Origin: Arenimonas composti TR7-09 = DSM 18010 | GTDB taxonomy: Bacteria > Pseudomonadota > Gammaproteobacteria > Xanthomonadales > Xanthomonadaceae | DNA length: 64,000 bases | Assembly (NCBI RefSeq): GCF_000426365.1 | Contig: NZ_AUFF01000003.1 | Coordinates: 124,001 to 188,000, forward strand | Direction of reading: 5' to 3' | Shown here: piece after piece, positions 36,155 to 45,101 of the stretch | How positions within the stretch are numbered: the first letter of the stretch is position 1 | How the letters are laid out: each line of letters opens with the position of its first letter | The notes under the pieces: generated by a model | What the model saw: only the letters and a program-made list of their open reading frames with translations | Told to the model about the DNA's origin: nothing | The model's database searches: none | Position numbers and translations under genes: made by a program

Positions 36155-37198
36155 ATGGACATCAGAATCGAAGGCGTGAGCAAGATCTTCGAGGGCACCG
36201 CCGCCCTGCATCCGGTCGACCTGGCGATCCCTTCCGGGCAGCTGGTCGCCCTGCTCGGCCCGTCGGGCTCGGGCAAGACCACCCTGCTGCGCCTGATCGC
36301 CGGCCTGCTGCCGGCGGATGAGGGGCGCATCCTGTTCGGCGGCCGCGACGCCACCCGCCTGTCGCTGCGCGAGCGGCGGGTCGGCTTCGTCTTCCAGCAC
36401 TACGCGCTGTTCCCGCACCTGACGGTGTTCGAGAACGTCGCGTTCGGCCTGCGCTGCAAGCCGCGGCGCGAGCGCCCGAAGGAGGCCGACATCGCGGCGA
36501 AGGTCCGGGAGCTGCTGGAACTGGTGCAGATGATCGATTACCGCGAGCGGCTGCCGGCGCAGCTGTCCGGCGGCCAGAAGCAGCGCGTCGCGCTGGCGCG
36601 GGCGATGGCGATCGGCCCGACCGTGCTGCTGCTGGACGAACCCTTCGGCGCCCTCGACGCCAAGGTGCGCGTCGAGCTGCGCCGCTGGCTGCGGCGGATC
36701 CACGAGGAAACCGGCTTCACCACGGTGTTCGTGACGCACGACCAGGAAGAGGCGCTGGAACTGGCCGACCGCGTCGTGGTGATGAACCGTGGCCGGATCG
36801 AGCAGGACGGCGAACCGGAGCAGGTCTACGCGGAGCCGGCGACGCCGTTCGTGTTCGACTTCCTCGGCCGCTCCAACCAGATCGGCGGTCGCGTCGACGG
36901 CGGCGGCTTCCGCCTCGGCGACGACGGCGCGGTACTGCCGGCCGAAGCCGGTGCTCCGGGCCCGGCGACGCTGTTCGTGCGTCCGCACGACATCTCGGTC
37001 GTATCGACGGACGAGGGCGTGGCCGCGACCGTCACCGAGGTCCGTCGGCTCGCCGGCCGACTCATCCTGGAAGCGGAGCTGGCCGGGCAGTCGCGGCCGG
37101 TCGAGGTCGACCTGCCGTCGGGCGACGTCGCCGCACCGCGCCGCGGCGAACGCATCGGCCTGGCCCTGCGTCGCTACCAGGTGTTCCCCGGCGCCTGA
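36155..37198 (+). CDS. cysA: sulfate ABC transporter ATP-binding protein
   Basis: The 347-residue ATPase has Walker [10 protein letters not shown], the ABC signature [14 protein letters not shown], Walker [10 protein letters not shown], the H-loop VTHDQEEA and a C-terminal TOBE-like regulatory domain (FVRPHDISV). It powers import through CysTW. It is the last gene of the locus; a hairpin at 37208-37233 may end the transcript. Confidence 0.96.
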   Translation: MDIRIEGVSKIFEGTAALHPVDLAIPSGQLVALLGPSGSGKTTLLRLIAGLLPADEGRILFGGRDATRLSLRERRVGFVFQHYALFPHLTVFENVAFGLRCKPRRERPKEADIAAKVRELLELVQMIDYRERLPAQLSGGQKQRVALARAMAIGPTVLLLDEPFGALDAKVRVELRRWLRRIHEETGFTTVFVTHDQEEALELADRVVVMNRGRIEQDGEPEQVYAEPATPFVFDFLGRSNQIGGRVDGGGFRLGDDGAVLPAEAGAPGPATLFVRPHDISVVSTDEGVAATVTEVRRLAGRLILEAELAGQSRPVEVDLPSGDVAAPRRGERIGLALRRYQVFPGA

Positions 37199-37207
37199 GC
37201 CACGCCA

Positions 37208-37233
37208 TTCCCGGGTCGGACGCGGCCCGGGAA
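37208..37233 (+). terminator. hairpin downstream of cysA
   Basis: An 8-bp perfect stem (TTCCCGGG / CCCGGGAA) with a 10-nt loop, 9 nt after the cysA stop. There is no T tract, so a rho-independent terminator is uncertain. Confidence 0.45.
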
Positions 37234-37269
37234 GCCGCCGGCGACGCCGCCTTCGCGGGGGGCGGCCCG

Positions 37270-37275
37270 TATAAT
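37270..37275 (+). promoter_or_regulatory. consensus -10 hexamer immediately before ispB
   Basis: A perfect TATAAT ends 6 nt before the ispB ATG. Transcription from it would start at or next to the A of the start codon, giving a leaderless mRNA. No TTGACA-like -35 is seen 17 nt upstream. Confidence 0.5.
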
Positions 37276-37281
37276 CGCGGC

Positions 37282-38286
37282 ATGTCCGCTCCCCTCCCCG
37301 CCCGCGCTGCCGCGCTGCCCGGCATCGCCGCCATCCAGCGCCTTGCCGCCGCCGACATGGCGGCCGTCGACGCGCTGATCCGCGACCGACTCGCCTCCGA
37401 CGTCGTCCTGATCAACCAGATCTCCGAACACATCGTCGGCGGCGGCGGCAAGCGCCTGCGGCCGATGCTGGTGGTGCTGGCCGCGCGCGCCCTCGGCGGT
37501 GGCGGCCCGGCGGCGCACCAGCTGGCGGCGATCGTCGAGTTCATCCACACCTCGACCCTGCTGCACGACGACGTCGTCGACGAATCCGACCTGCGCCGTG
37601 GCCGTCGGACCGCCAACGCACTGTGGGGCAACGCCCCGAGCGTGCTGGTCGGCGACTTCCTGTATTCACGCAGCTTCCAGCTGATGGTCGAGCTGGACTC
37701 GATGCCGGTCATGCGCGTGCTCGCCGACACCACCAACCGGATCGCCGAGGGCGAGGTGCTGCAGCTGCTGCACGTGCACAACCCCGACACCGACGAGGCC
37801 GCCTATCTGGCGGTGATCGAGCGCAAGACCGCGGTGCTGTTCGCCGCCGCGACCCGGCTCGGCGCCCTGCTCGCCGGCGCCGATGAAGCGGCCCAGCAGC
37901 GCCTGCACGACTTCGGCATGGCGCTGGGCATGGCCTTCCAGATCGCCGACGACGTGCTCGACTACACCGCCGACGCCGACGCCCTCGGCAAGAACCTCGG
38001 CGACGACCTCGCCGAGGGCAAGGCGACGCTGCCGCTGATCCACGCGATGGCCAACAGCCGTGCCGAAGTGCGCGAACGCCTGCGCGCGATCGTCGAGGCC
38101 GGCGACGCGACGGCGATGCCGGAAGTGCTCGCGGCGATCGGCCAGAGCGGCGGCATCGGCTACAGCCAGGCGCGTGCGGCCGGGTTCGCTGCGGCCGCGG
38201 AAGCCGCGCTCGACGGCCTGGCGGATTCGGAATGGGTCGCGGCGCTGCGTGGCCTCGCCCGCTACGCCCTGGAACGCAACTCCTGA
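37282..38286 (+). CDS. ispB: polyprenyl (octaprenyl) diphosphate synthase
   Basis: A 334-residue trans-prenyltransferase that makes the ubiquinone side chain. It has the first Asp-rich motif HDDVVDESDLRRGR, the second QIADDVLDYTAD and the conserved GGGGKRLRPML near residue 54. Chain length is not readable with certainty; the IspB family usually makes C40. It is a single gene with an array of palindromic repeats downstream. Confidence 0.94.
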   Translation: MSAPLPARAAALPGIAAIQRLAAADMAAVDALIRDRLASDVVLINQISEHIVGGGGKRLRPMLVVLAARALGGGGPAAHQLAAIVEFIHTSTLLHDDVVDESDLRRGRRTANALWGNAPSVLVGDFLYSRSFQLMVELDSMPVMRVLADTTNRIAEGEVLQLLHVHNPDTDEAAYLAVIERKTAVLFAAATRLGALLAGADEAAQQRLHDFGMALGMAFQIADDVLDYTADADALGKNLGDDLAEGKATLPLIHAMANSRAEVRERLRAIVEAGDATAMPEVLAAIGQSGGIGYSQARAAGFAAAAEAALDGLADSEWVAALRGLARYALERNS

Positions 38287-38296
38287 CCCCCCTCCT

Positions 38297-38464
38297 GTAG
38301 GAGCGGCTTCAGCCGCGATGCCTTTCCGTAGGAGCGGCTTCAGCCGCGATGCCCTTCCGTTGGAGCGGCTTCAGCCGCGATGCCCTTCCGTTGGAGCGGC
38401 TTCAGCCGCGATGCTCTTGCGCGGTCCAGGAGAAGAGCATCGCGGCTGAAGCCGCTCCTGCAGG
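38297..38464. repeat. tandem REP array, four direct units plus one inverted
   Basis: Four 31-bp direct units starting at 38297, 38328, 38359 and 38390, each with the core GGAGCGGCTTCAGCCGCGAT followed by GCCTTTCC-like spacers, then one inverted unit at about 38435-38464. The last direct and the inverted copy can pair as a long hairpin between the convergent ispB and hydrolase genes and could act as a bidirectional terminator. Confidence 0.93.
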
Positions 38465-38468
38465 CACG

Positions 38469-39263
38469 TCAGTCCTCGCCGAAGTTCTCGTCGAGGAAGT
38501 CCGCCATCATCGCGTAGGCGCGGTTCGCGGTGCGTTCGTCGTACTTGCAGCCCGGAATCGTGTTGCCGTCGGCGCTCGGTTCGGCGAAGCAGTGCACGGC
38601 GCCGCTGAAGTCGACGAACTGCCAGTCGGCACCGGCAGCGGTCATCTCCTGCTTGAACTCGGCGATCGACTCCGGCGACACGAAGGTGTCGGCGGCACCG
38701 TTGAGCACCAGCATCGGCGGTCGCGTCACGCCGGCCGCGGCGGGGACGCTGGTGCGCAGGCTGCCGTGGAAGCTGACGACCGCATCGAGCTCGGCGCCGG
38801 CACGCGCGAGTTCGAGCGCGACCGCGCCACCGAAACAGAAGCCGATCGCGGCGAACCGCTCCGGATCGAGCGGCAGGTCGGCGGCGCGACCGCGCAGCAC
38901 CTCGACCGCGGCGGCAGCGCGCCGGCGCAGCGCCGCGTTGTCGGCGTAGACCGCGCCGGAGGCCTTGCCGGCCTCGTCCGGGTTCGCCGGGCGAAGGTCC
39001 TTGCCGTACATGTCGGCGACCAGGATCACGTAGTCGTCCTCGGCGATCGCCTTCGCGCGCTCGACCGCGTCGGCGGTCGGGCCCATCCAGTTCGGGAACA
39101 TCACGATGCCCGGACGCTCCGGATCGCCATCGCCGTCGTCGTAGACCAGGAAGCCGGAGAAGGTCTTGCCGTCGACCTCCCATTCGACCGGTTCGGCGAC
39201 CGGCGAGGCGGCGACGGCGAAGCTGGCGGAACACAGGGCGGCGGCGAGCAGCAGCTTGCGCAT
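38469..39263 (-). CDS. secreted dienelactone hydrolase-family protein
   Basis: A 264-residue alpha/beta hydrolase with a signal peptide (LLLAAALCSASFAVAA). The candidate catalytic triad is C143 in GFCFGG, D192 in NGAADTF and H224 in GAVHCFAEP. Cysteine as nucleophile is typical of the dienelactone hydrolase family. The substrate is unknown; the periplasmic location makes aromatic ring-cleavage intermediates unlikely. Confidence 0.87.
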   Translation of the reverse strand: MRKLLLAAALCSASFAVAASPVAEPVEWEVDGKTFSGFLVYDDGDGDPERPGIVMFPNWMGPTADAVERAKAIAEDDYVILVADMYGKDLRPANPDEAGKASGAVYADNAALRRRAAAAVEVLRGRAADLPLDPERFAAIGFCFGGAVALELARAGAELDAVVSFHGSLRTSVPAAAGVTRPPMLVLNGAADTFVSPESIAEFKQEMTAAGADWQFVDFSGAVHCFAEPSADGNTIPGCKYDERTANRAYAMMADFLDENFGED

Positions 39264-39343
39264 GAGGAGGCTCCGGTAGGGTTTGCGTCGATTCTATGCC
39301 GCCGCGCGCCCTGTACCCGCACCCTGAACCCGCACGCGCACGC

Positions 39344-39416
39344 TGTAGGAGCGGCTTCAGCCGCGATGCTCTTGTGCGAATCAGGAGAAGAGCATCGCGG
39401 CTGAAGCCGCTCCCAC
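39344..39416. repeat. inverted pair of REP palindromes downstream of murD2
   Basis: TGTAGGAGCGGCTTCAGCCG on the left and its inverted copy on the right are separated by about 20 nt. The pair can fold into one long hairpin. It lies just past the murD2 stop and upstream of the hydrolase gene on the same strand, a position suited to transcript termination or 3' end protection. Confidence 0.88.
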
Positions 39417-39427
39417 CGGATCGGGGT

Positions 39428-40807
39428 TCAGGCGACGCCGAGGCCGGGAATCGACGCGATCACGTCCGGGTCGTAACCCGCGCAGCGGGCGAAATGCCTG
39501 CCCCGCTCCGTGTAGTCGCGGTAGCGCGGGAAGCTCGGCGCGCCCGGCGACAGCAGCAGCACGCCGGTGCTGCCGAGGGCCTGCAGCCCGAGGCGGACCG
39601 CGGCTTCCATGTCCGTGGCCTCGGCGAGCAGGAAACGGTCGCCGGTGGCCAGCGGCTTGAGCTTCTCGAACACGCGCGGGCCGTTCTGGCCCATCGTGAT
39701 CACTGCCGCCGGCGGATCGGCGGCGATGCGTTCGGCGAACACGCCCCAGTCGAGCCCGCGGTCGTAGCCGCCGACGAGGATCGCCACGCGGCGGCCGCGG
39801 AACAGGTCGAGCGCGGCGATGCTGGCGTGCGGCGTGGTGCTGATCGAATCGTTCACCGCCTCGACACCCTGGCGCTGGCCGAGCGTCTGCAGCCGGTGCG
39901 GCAGCGGCCGGAAGCCTGCCGCCGCCGGGGCCGCCGCGACCGCGTCGAAACCGGCGGCCTCGATCGCCGCCAGCGCCGCGCACAGGTTCAGGCGGTTGTG
40001 GCGGCCGGGCAGCGGCAGGTGGCGGGCATCGAGCACGGCGAGCTCGCCGCGGTGCACGACCGTGTCGCGCAGGTGCCAGCCGTCACCGTGGTTGAACCAG
40101 GCGACCGCGGTGCCGGCGGGGATGTCGAGCTCGGCGAGCGCGGCGTCGGCGGCGTTGAGCACCGCGACCCGCGGCCGCCCGCGGGTGACCAGTGCCAGCT
40201 TGTCGGCGAAGTAGCGCGCTTCGCTGCCGTGCCAGTCGAGGTGTTCCGGAAACAGGTTGAGGACGACGGCGACATCGAGATCCTGGGCCTCGCCGGTCTG
40301 GTAACTCGACAGCTCGATCGCCCAGGCGTCCGGCGGCGGCTGCACGTCGAGCAGTTCCAGCAGCGGCAGGCCGATGTTGCCGGCGAGCGCGGTGCGATGC
40401 CCGGCGGCGCGCAGCAGGTGGGCGATCAGCGCGGTGGTGGTCGACTTGCCCTTGCTGCCGGTGACGGCGATGCGGCGCCCGGCCGGCGCCTCGGCGAACC
40501 ACAGGCCGCTGCCGCCGATGAACGTCACGCCGTCGAGCGCCGCATCGGCGGCCGGCGAGGTGTAGGGGCTGATGCCGGGTGACTTGATGACGACGTCGAA
40601 GCTGCGCAATGCCGCGGCGTCGACCGTCGGCAGCACGGTCAGCTGCGGATCCTGCAGTTCCGCCAGCGCCTCGACCTCGTCGGGCGAGCAGAAGACGGTC
40701 AGCGGTTGCGCCGGCAGCCGCCAGCGCAGCGCGGCGAGCGCGGCGCGGCCTTCGCGGCCATAGCCCCAGATCGCGACGGATTTGCCTTCGAGCTCAGAAA
40801 TTCGCAC
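39428..40807 (-). CDS. murD2: UDP-MurNAc-L-alanine--L-glutamate ligase (MurD2)
   Basis: A Mur-ligase of 459 residues with the ATP loop [11 protein letters not shown], the substrate domain [10 protein letters not shown] and the C-terminal [16 protein letters not shown]. Beside murL it is best read as the Xanthomonas-type MurD2, which adds L-glutamate rather than D-glutamate to UDP-MurNAc-Ala. MurL then epimerises it. The GTG start at 40807 overlaps the murL stop by 14 nt; an upstream ATG would run far into murL. Confidence 0.88.
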   Translation of the reverse strand: MRISELEGKSVAIWGYGREGRAALAALRWRLPAQPLTVFCSPDEVEALAELQDPQLTVLPTVDAAALRSFDVVIKSPGISPYTSPAADAALDGVTFIGGSGLWFAEAPAGRRIAVTGSKGKSTTTALIAHLLRAAGHRTALAGNIGLPLLELLDVQPPPDAWAIELSSYQTGEAQDLDVAVVLNLFPEHLDWHGSEARYFADKLALVTRGRPRVAVLNAADAALAELDIPAGTAVAWFNHGDGWHLRDTVVHRGELAVLDARHLPLPGRHNRLNLCAALAAIEAAGFDAVAAAPAAAGFRPLPHRLQTLGQRQGVEAVNDSISTTPHASIAALDLFRGRRVAILVGGYDRGLDWGVFAERIAADPPAAVITMGQNGPRVFEKLKPLATGDRFLLAEATDMEAAVRLGLQALGSTGVLLLSPGAPSFPRYRDYTERGRHFARCAGYDPDVIASIPGLGVA

Positions 40808-42281
40808 GCAGCCGTCCCCACAGCCCGTCCGGAATGCCGTGATCATCCGAGGCTTGCAGCAGCGGCGCAATCGACAGGTCGGCGACCTCGAGCAACGGGG
40901 CGATCTCGTCGCGGAAGCGGCGCACCAGCGCGTCCTCGGACCAGGCCGGCGACGCCGCCAGCGCCGCCATCGCCGCGCGCGCCTCGATGCCCTCGCCGAC
41001 GCATTCGAAGGGCTTGTGGTCGCGGAACTCCATCAGCGCGTCGAAGCCGCCCGCCTGGTCCGGCTCGTCGAGCAGGTTGCGGCCGAAGATCGCCATCAGC
41101 CGCGGTTTCGGCATGAACGGCGCCAGCGCCAGGAACACGAAGCGGCATTTCGGGCATTCGCCGCACCAGCGCTGGGTCGGGCGCTCGCCGAGGATGTGGA
41201 AATTGCGGTTGCAGCTGGAAAAGTGCGCGTCGTAGCGGTCCTGCTTCGCGAACTGCCGCGCCACCGCCAGCTCCGAATACGGGCGCAGCAGCGAGTAGTA
41301 GCGCAGGTCGGCGGCGACGTGCCGGCGCACGTGCGCGGCGAAGTCGCGCTCGAAGTCCCAGCCCTTCGACCACTGGTGGTTGACCTCGTCGGTGACGTGA
41401 CCGTCGGCGTCGACGATGCGCGAGCCGTAACTGGCCGAGCGCTCGTTCGAGAACACCACCTGGTCGTGGCCGGTGAGCAGCGCGGCCAGCACGAGGATCG
41501 CCGAATTGATCGCGGTGACCGGGATGTGGCCGTTCAGCGCGCCGGCGCGGTTGAGCTCGAACAGCCGCGGCGACAGCGTGCGCTGCACGTTCAGGGTCGG
41601 CAGGCCGGTGCGCGCGGCGCAGGCGGCGATCAGCGGCGAGCTGCCGATCCAGGCCACGGTCTGTTCGACGCCGGCGGCGCGCAGGGCCTCGATCGACACC
41701 AGCGAGTCCTTGCCGCCGCCGATGGCCACCAGCGCCCGCTCCTGCGGCTGCCGCTGCTGTTGCAGGAGCGGCTTCAGCCGCGATGCTTCTTCCGGATCAC
41801 CAGGCGAAGGCATCGCGCCTGAAGGCGCTCCTACGGAGGGCATCGCGCCTGAAGGCGCTCCTACGGGAGCGGAGGGCATCGCGCCTGCAGGCGCTCCTAC
41901 GGGGGCGGAGGGGAAGGGGATGCGGCCGCGCAGGGACAGGCCGTTGCGGTAGGCGAACTCGCCGAGGCCGTTCTCGTACACCGACTGCAGCAGCGCCGCG
42001 GTGTCGGCGCCGATGCCCTCGCCCTCGATCACGATCTCCGGCGGCACCGCCGCCTTGTAATAGCTGACGCCGGCGATCAGGTGCAACAGGCGCAGCGCGC
42101 GCGCGACCGCCGCCGCACGTTCGCCGTCGAGCACGAAGGGCGCGCCGGGAAAGCGCAGCGACTCGACGAACTCGTCGGTGTGGTCGAAGGCGTACACCAG
42201 CCGCGCCTCGCCGCTCTCCGGCGCGAACGCGCAGTCGACGAAGCGGAAGGCACGCACGGCGGCGCGGTCGAAATCAGACAT
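40794..42281 (-). CDS. murL: UDP-MurNAc-L-Ala-L-Glu epimerase (MurL) with in-frame repeat insertion
   Basis: MurL converts the terminal L-Glu of the muropeptide precursor to D-Glu, using ATP, and replaces glutamate racemase in xanthomonads. Family-like segments are [12 protein letters not shown] (ATP loop), [10 protein letters not shown], and a cysteine pair WCGECPKC near the C terminus. Residues about 125-174 are encoded by four palindromic repeats and read GAPSGAMPS-type units, which are low complexity and not part of the fold. Its ATG overlaps the lysAC stop by 8 nt and its stop overlaps murD2. Confidence 0.88.
   Translation of the reverse strand: MSDFDRAAVRAFRFVDCAFAPESGEARLVYAFDHTDEFVESLRFPGAPFVLDGERAAAVARALRLLHLIAGVSYYKAAVPPEIVIEGEGIGADTAALLQSVYENGLGEFAYRNGLSLRGRIPFPSAPVGAPAGAMPSAPVGAPSGAMPSVGAPSGAMPSPGDPEEASRLKPLLQQQRQPQERALVAIGGGKDSLVSIEALRAAGVEQTVAWIGSSPLIAACAARTGLPTLNVQRTLSPRLFELNRAGALNGHIPVTAINSAILVLAALLTGHDQVVFSNERSASYGSRIVDADGHVTDEVNHQWSKGWDFERDFAAHVRRHVAADLRYYSLLRPYSELAVARQFAKQDRYDAHFSSCNRNFHILGERPTQRWCGECPKCRFVFLALAPFMPKPRLMAIFGRNLLDEPDQAGGFDALMEFRDHKPFECVGEGIEARAAMAALAASPAWSEDALVRRFRDEIAPLLEVADLSIAPLLQASDDHGIPDGLWGRLRANF
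41761..41910. repeat. cluster of four REP palindromes inside murL
   Basis: One unit carries GCGGCTTCAGCCGC and three carry GCGCCTGAAGGCGC or GCGCCTGCAGGCGC cores, followed by TCCTACGG. Spacing keeps the murL frame open on the minus strand throughout. No other coding region here contains more than one copy. Confidence 0.92.
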
Positions 42282-44892
42282 CGAAAACGTCCTCGGCGGG
42301 CAGGTCCCGCAGGTTGTAGCGGTTGGCCATGCTCATGCCGTAGGCACCGGCGTGCGCGACCAGCAGCACGTCGCCTTCGGCGGTGGCATCGGGCAGGCAG
42401 CGACGGCGGCCGAGCACGTCGCCGGTCTCGCAGACCGGCCCGACGACGTCGGCCGGCGCGCCCTCCGCTTCGTGCAGGCGCGACAGGTTCACGATCCGGT
42501 GCCAGGCCGAATACAGCGCCGGGCGCATCAGCGCATTCATGCCGGCGTCGGCGCCGATCCGGCGCACGCCCGACTTCGTGGCCACCTGGGTCACCGACAG
42601 CAGCAGCGCCCCCGCTTCGGCGACCAGCCAGCGGCCCGGCTCGACCCACAGCGAGTAATGCGGCCAGCCGGCGCGGGCGTCGGCGAGCGCGGCGCCGTAG
42701 GCGCCGAGGTCGAAAGCCTCGCCGTCGGGGTCGTAGGCGACGCCGAGACCACCACCGACATCGATCACCTCGACGGTGCCGATGCGGTCGGCGAGCGCGG
42801 CCAGGCGCGCGAACACCGTGCGCCAGTGGCGCGGATCCTGCACGCCGCTGCCGATGTGCGCGTGCAGGCCGGTGATGCGCAGCCCGAGCTCGCGGACGGC
42901 GGCGAGGAACTCCGGCAGCGCATCCTCGGCGAGGCCGAACTTCGCCTCGCGGCCCCCGGTGCGCACCTTCTCGTGGTGGCCTTCACCGAAGCCGGGATCG
43001 ATGCGCAGCAGCACGCGGCGACCACGCAGCAGCTCCGGCCACTGCCGCAGCGGCGCGAGGCTGTCGACGGTGACGTGCACGCCGCGCTCGAACGCGTCCT
43101 CGTATTCGTCGCGCGGTGCGAAGCTGGGAGTGAACAGCACCCGCGCGGGCGCCAGCGCCGGCAGCACCGCGAACAGGTGCTCGAGCTCGCCGGCGGAGAC
43201 GCATTCGAAACCGAAGCCCTCGGCCTCGAGCGTGCGCAGGATCGCCGGATGCGGATTGGCCTTCAGCGCGTAGAATCGGCGATCGATCGCCGGCAGCGCC
43301 GCGAGTTCGCGGGCGCGCTCGCGTACCGTCGGCAAGTGATAGAGGTAGCGCGGCGTACCGCGGGCGGCGCGAGCCAGCACCTCGTCGCGGCAGGTCTCCC
43401 ACCAGGCCGGCGTGCGGGCGGCATCGGCGGCGCAGATGCGGCGCCAGCTCGGCCCGAACACCGCCGTCTCGTGCACCGGCATCGCCCCCGACTGCGCCAG
43501 CAGCGCGTGCAGGGTCGGCAGCACGTCGTCGGCCAGCGCCTCGTCGACGACGAAGGTCAGGTTGAGGTCGTTGCTCGACTGCGAGATCAGGTGCACGCGC
43601 TCGCGACCGAACTGCGCCCACACCTCGCCGAGCCGGTGCAGCAGCGAGCGCATGCCGCGACCGACCAGGGTCACCGCCGCGCACGGCGCGATCACCTTCA
43701 CCCGGCACACCTGGGCGAGGTCGGCGCACAACGCGTCGAGCACGTTGGTGCTGACCAGGTTGTCGCTGGGATCGAGCGACACGGTGACGTTGGTTTCCGA
43801 GGAGCCGATCAGGTCGACCGACAACCCGTGCGCCTTGAAACGCTCGAACACGTCGGACAGGAAGCCGACCTGCTGCCACATGCCGATCGTTTCCATCGAC
43901 ACCAGCACGATGCCGCGGCGCGAGCTGATCGCCTTGACCCCGGGCACGGTCGCGGCGCCGCCGTCGATCACGGTGCCGGGCAGGTCCGGGCGCGCGGTGT
44001 CGCGGATCCACAGCGGCACCCTCGCCTCGCGGCAGGGATGGATGCAGCGCGGATGCAGCACCTTGGCGCCGGTGGTGGCGATTTCCTGTGCTTCCTCGTA
44101 GTCGAGCCGGCTCAGCAGCCGCGCATCGGGCACCGCGCGCGGATTGGCGCTGAACATGCCGGGCACGTCGGTCCAGATCTCGACCCGGCGGGCGCCGAGC
44201 AGCGCACCGAAATAGGCCGCGCTGGTGTCGCTGCCGCCACGACCGAGGATCGCGGTGCCGCCGTCCTCGCCGCGGGCGATGAAGCCCTGGGCGATGCGCA
44301 GCGCCGGCCCGGCGTCGGCGAAGCGCGCGCGGGTCAGCGCATCCGCCTGCGGTAGGCACGAGGCCGACAGCCGCCGGCTCCAGCCGTTCTGGTTCGGCAG
44401 CGCCTGCGCCTGCAGCCAGTCGCGCGAATCGACCCAGCCGACGTCCAGTCCCTGCGCCTGCAGGAAGGCGGCGCCGAGCGTCGACGACAGCAGTTCGCCC
44501 TGCGCCAGCACTTCCGCCTGCCAGTCCAGCGCCCCGGACGCCGCGCGCGGATCGACGCCCAGACCGATCAGCTCGGCCAGCCGGTCGCGAACCGCGCCGC
44601 GCTCGACCCCGAGCTCATCCGCGAAGGCTTCATGGCGATGCACCAGCGCATCGATGCCGGCGCGCACCGCGTCCGCATCGGCGTGGGCATCGCAGATCGC
44701 CTGCAGGGCATTGGTCACCCCGGCCAGCGCCGACACCACCACCAGCACCTTCGTCCCTTCCTCGTCCGCCCGGCGCTGCATCAGCGCCCCGATCGTCTCC
44801 CAGCCCGCCCGGCGGGCGACGCTCGTCCCGCCGAACTTGAGCACGGTCCAGTCGGCGAGGTTGTCCGGTGCGGCGTTGGCAGGCGGATTCAT
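42274..44892 (-). CDS. lysAC: bifunctional aspartate kinase/diaminopimelate decarboxylase
   Basis: An 872-residue fusion. The N-terminal kinase half begins VLKFGGTSVA and includes GRGGSDTSA and ACT-like segments to about residue 450. The C-terminal half is a PLP-dependent decarboxylase with the PLP lysine K544 in YALKANPHP, HIGSGVQDP, and the CETGDVLG active-site loop. It thus catalyses the first and last steps of lysine synthesis. This fusion is a hallmark of Xanthomonadales. It heads an operon with murL and murD2. Confidence 0.96.
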   Translation of the reverse strand: MNPPANAAPDNLADWTVLKFGGTSVARRAGWETIGALMQRRADEEGTKVLVVVSALAGVTNALQAICDAHADADAVRAGIDALVHRHEAFADELGVERGAVRDRLAELIGLGVDPRAASGALDWQAEVLAQGELLSSTLGAAFLQAQGLDVGWVDSRDWLQAQALPNQNGWSRRLSASCLPQADALTRARFADAGPALRIAQGFIARGEDGGTAILGRGGSDTSAAYFGALLGARRVEIWTDVPGMFSANPRAVPDARLLSRLDYEEAQEIATTGAKVLHPRCIHPCREARVPLWIRDTARPDLPGTVIDGGAATVPGVKAISSRRGIVLVSMETIGMWQQVGFLSDVFERFKAHGLSVDLIGSSETNVTVSLDPSDNLVSTNVLDALCADLAQVCRVKVIAPCAAVTLVGRGMRSLLHRLGEVWAQFGRERVHLISQSSNDLNLTFVVDEALADDVLPTLHALLAQSGAMPVHETAVFGPSWRRICAADAARTPAWWETCRDEVLARAARGTPRYLYHLPTVRERARELAALPAIDRRFYALKANPHPAILRTLEAEGFGFECVSAGELEHLFAVLPALAPARVLFTPSFAPRDEYEDAFERGVHVTVDSLAPLRQWPELLRGRRVLLRIDPGFGEGHHEKVRTGGREAKFGLAEDALPEFLAAVRELGLRITGLHAHIGSGVQDPRHWRTVFARLAALADRIGTVEVIDVGGGLGVAYDPDGEAFDLGAYGAALADARAGWPHYSLWVEPGRWLVAEAGALLLSVTQVATKSGVRRIGADAGMNALMRPALYSAWHRIVNLSRLHEAEGAPADVVGPVCETGDVLGRRRCLPDATAEGDVLLVAHAGAYGMSMANRYNLRDLPAEDVFDV

Positions 44893-45027
44893 TCGGGTTC
44901 GGCGGGGGGAGCGTGCAACGCACGCGGCGCCGCGCAGTCTAGCCGACGTGATGACCGCATTCCGGGCAATTCGCCGGCATCAGCGCCCGCATCGCCGCCA
45001 GACGCGGGACCACGCCGGCAACGCACC

Positions 45028-45067
45028 CTTTCCGGACGCCGGCTTGCGGATGCCGGCATCCGGAAAG
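45028..45067. promoter_or_regulatory. 16-bp imperfect inverted repeat in a divergent promoter region
   Basis: CTTTCCGGACGCCGGC at 45028 pairs with GCCGGCATCCGGAAAG at 45052 with a single mismatch and an 8-nt loop. It lies between the divergent lysAC and phzF-like genes, about 35 nt from the latter. It could be an operator or an attenuator-like hairpin; nothing assigns a regulator. Confidence 0.5.
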
Positions 45068-45101
45068 CGTTACGATCGCGGCCCCCGAGCGAGGAGTGGT
45101 G

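Noticed and set aside
38297-38464. CRISPR array
   Set aside because: The 31-bp units have no unique spacers; the repeat itself is a palindrome that recurs singly across the window, and no cas gene is present.
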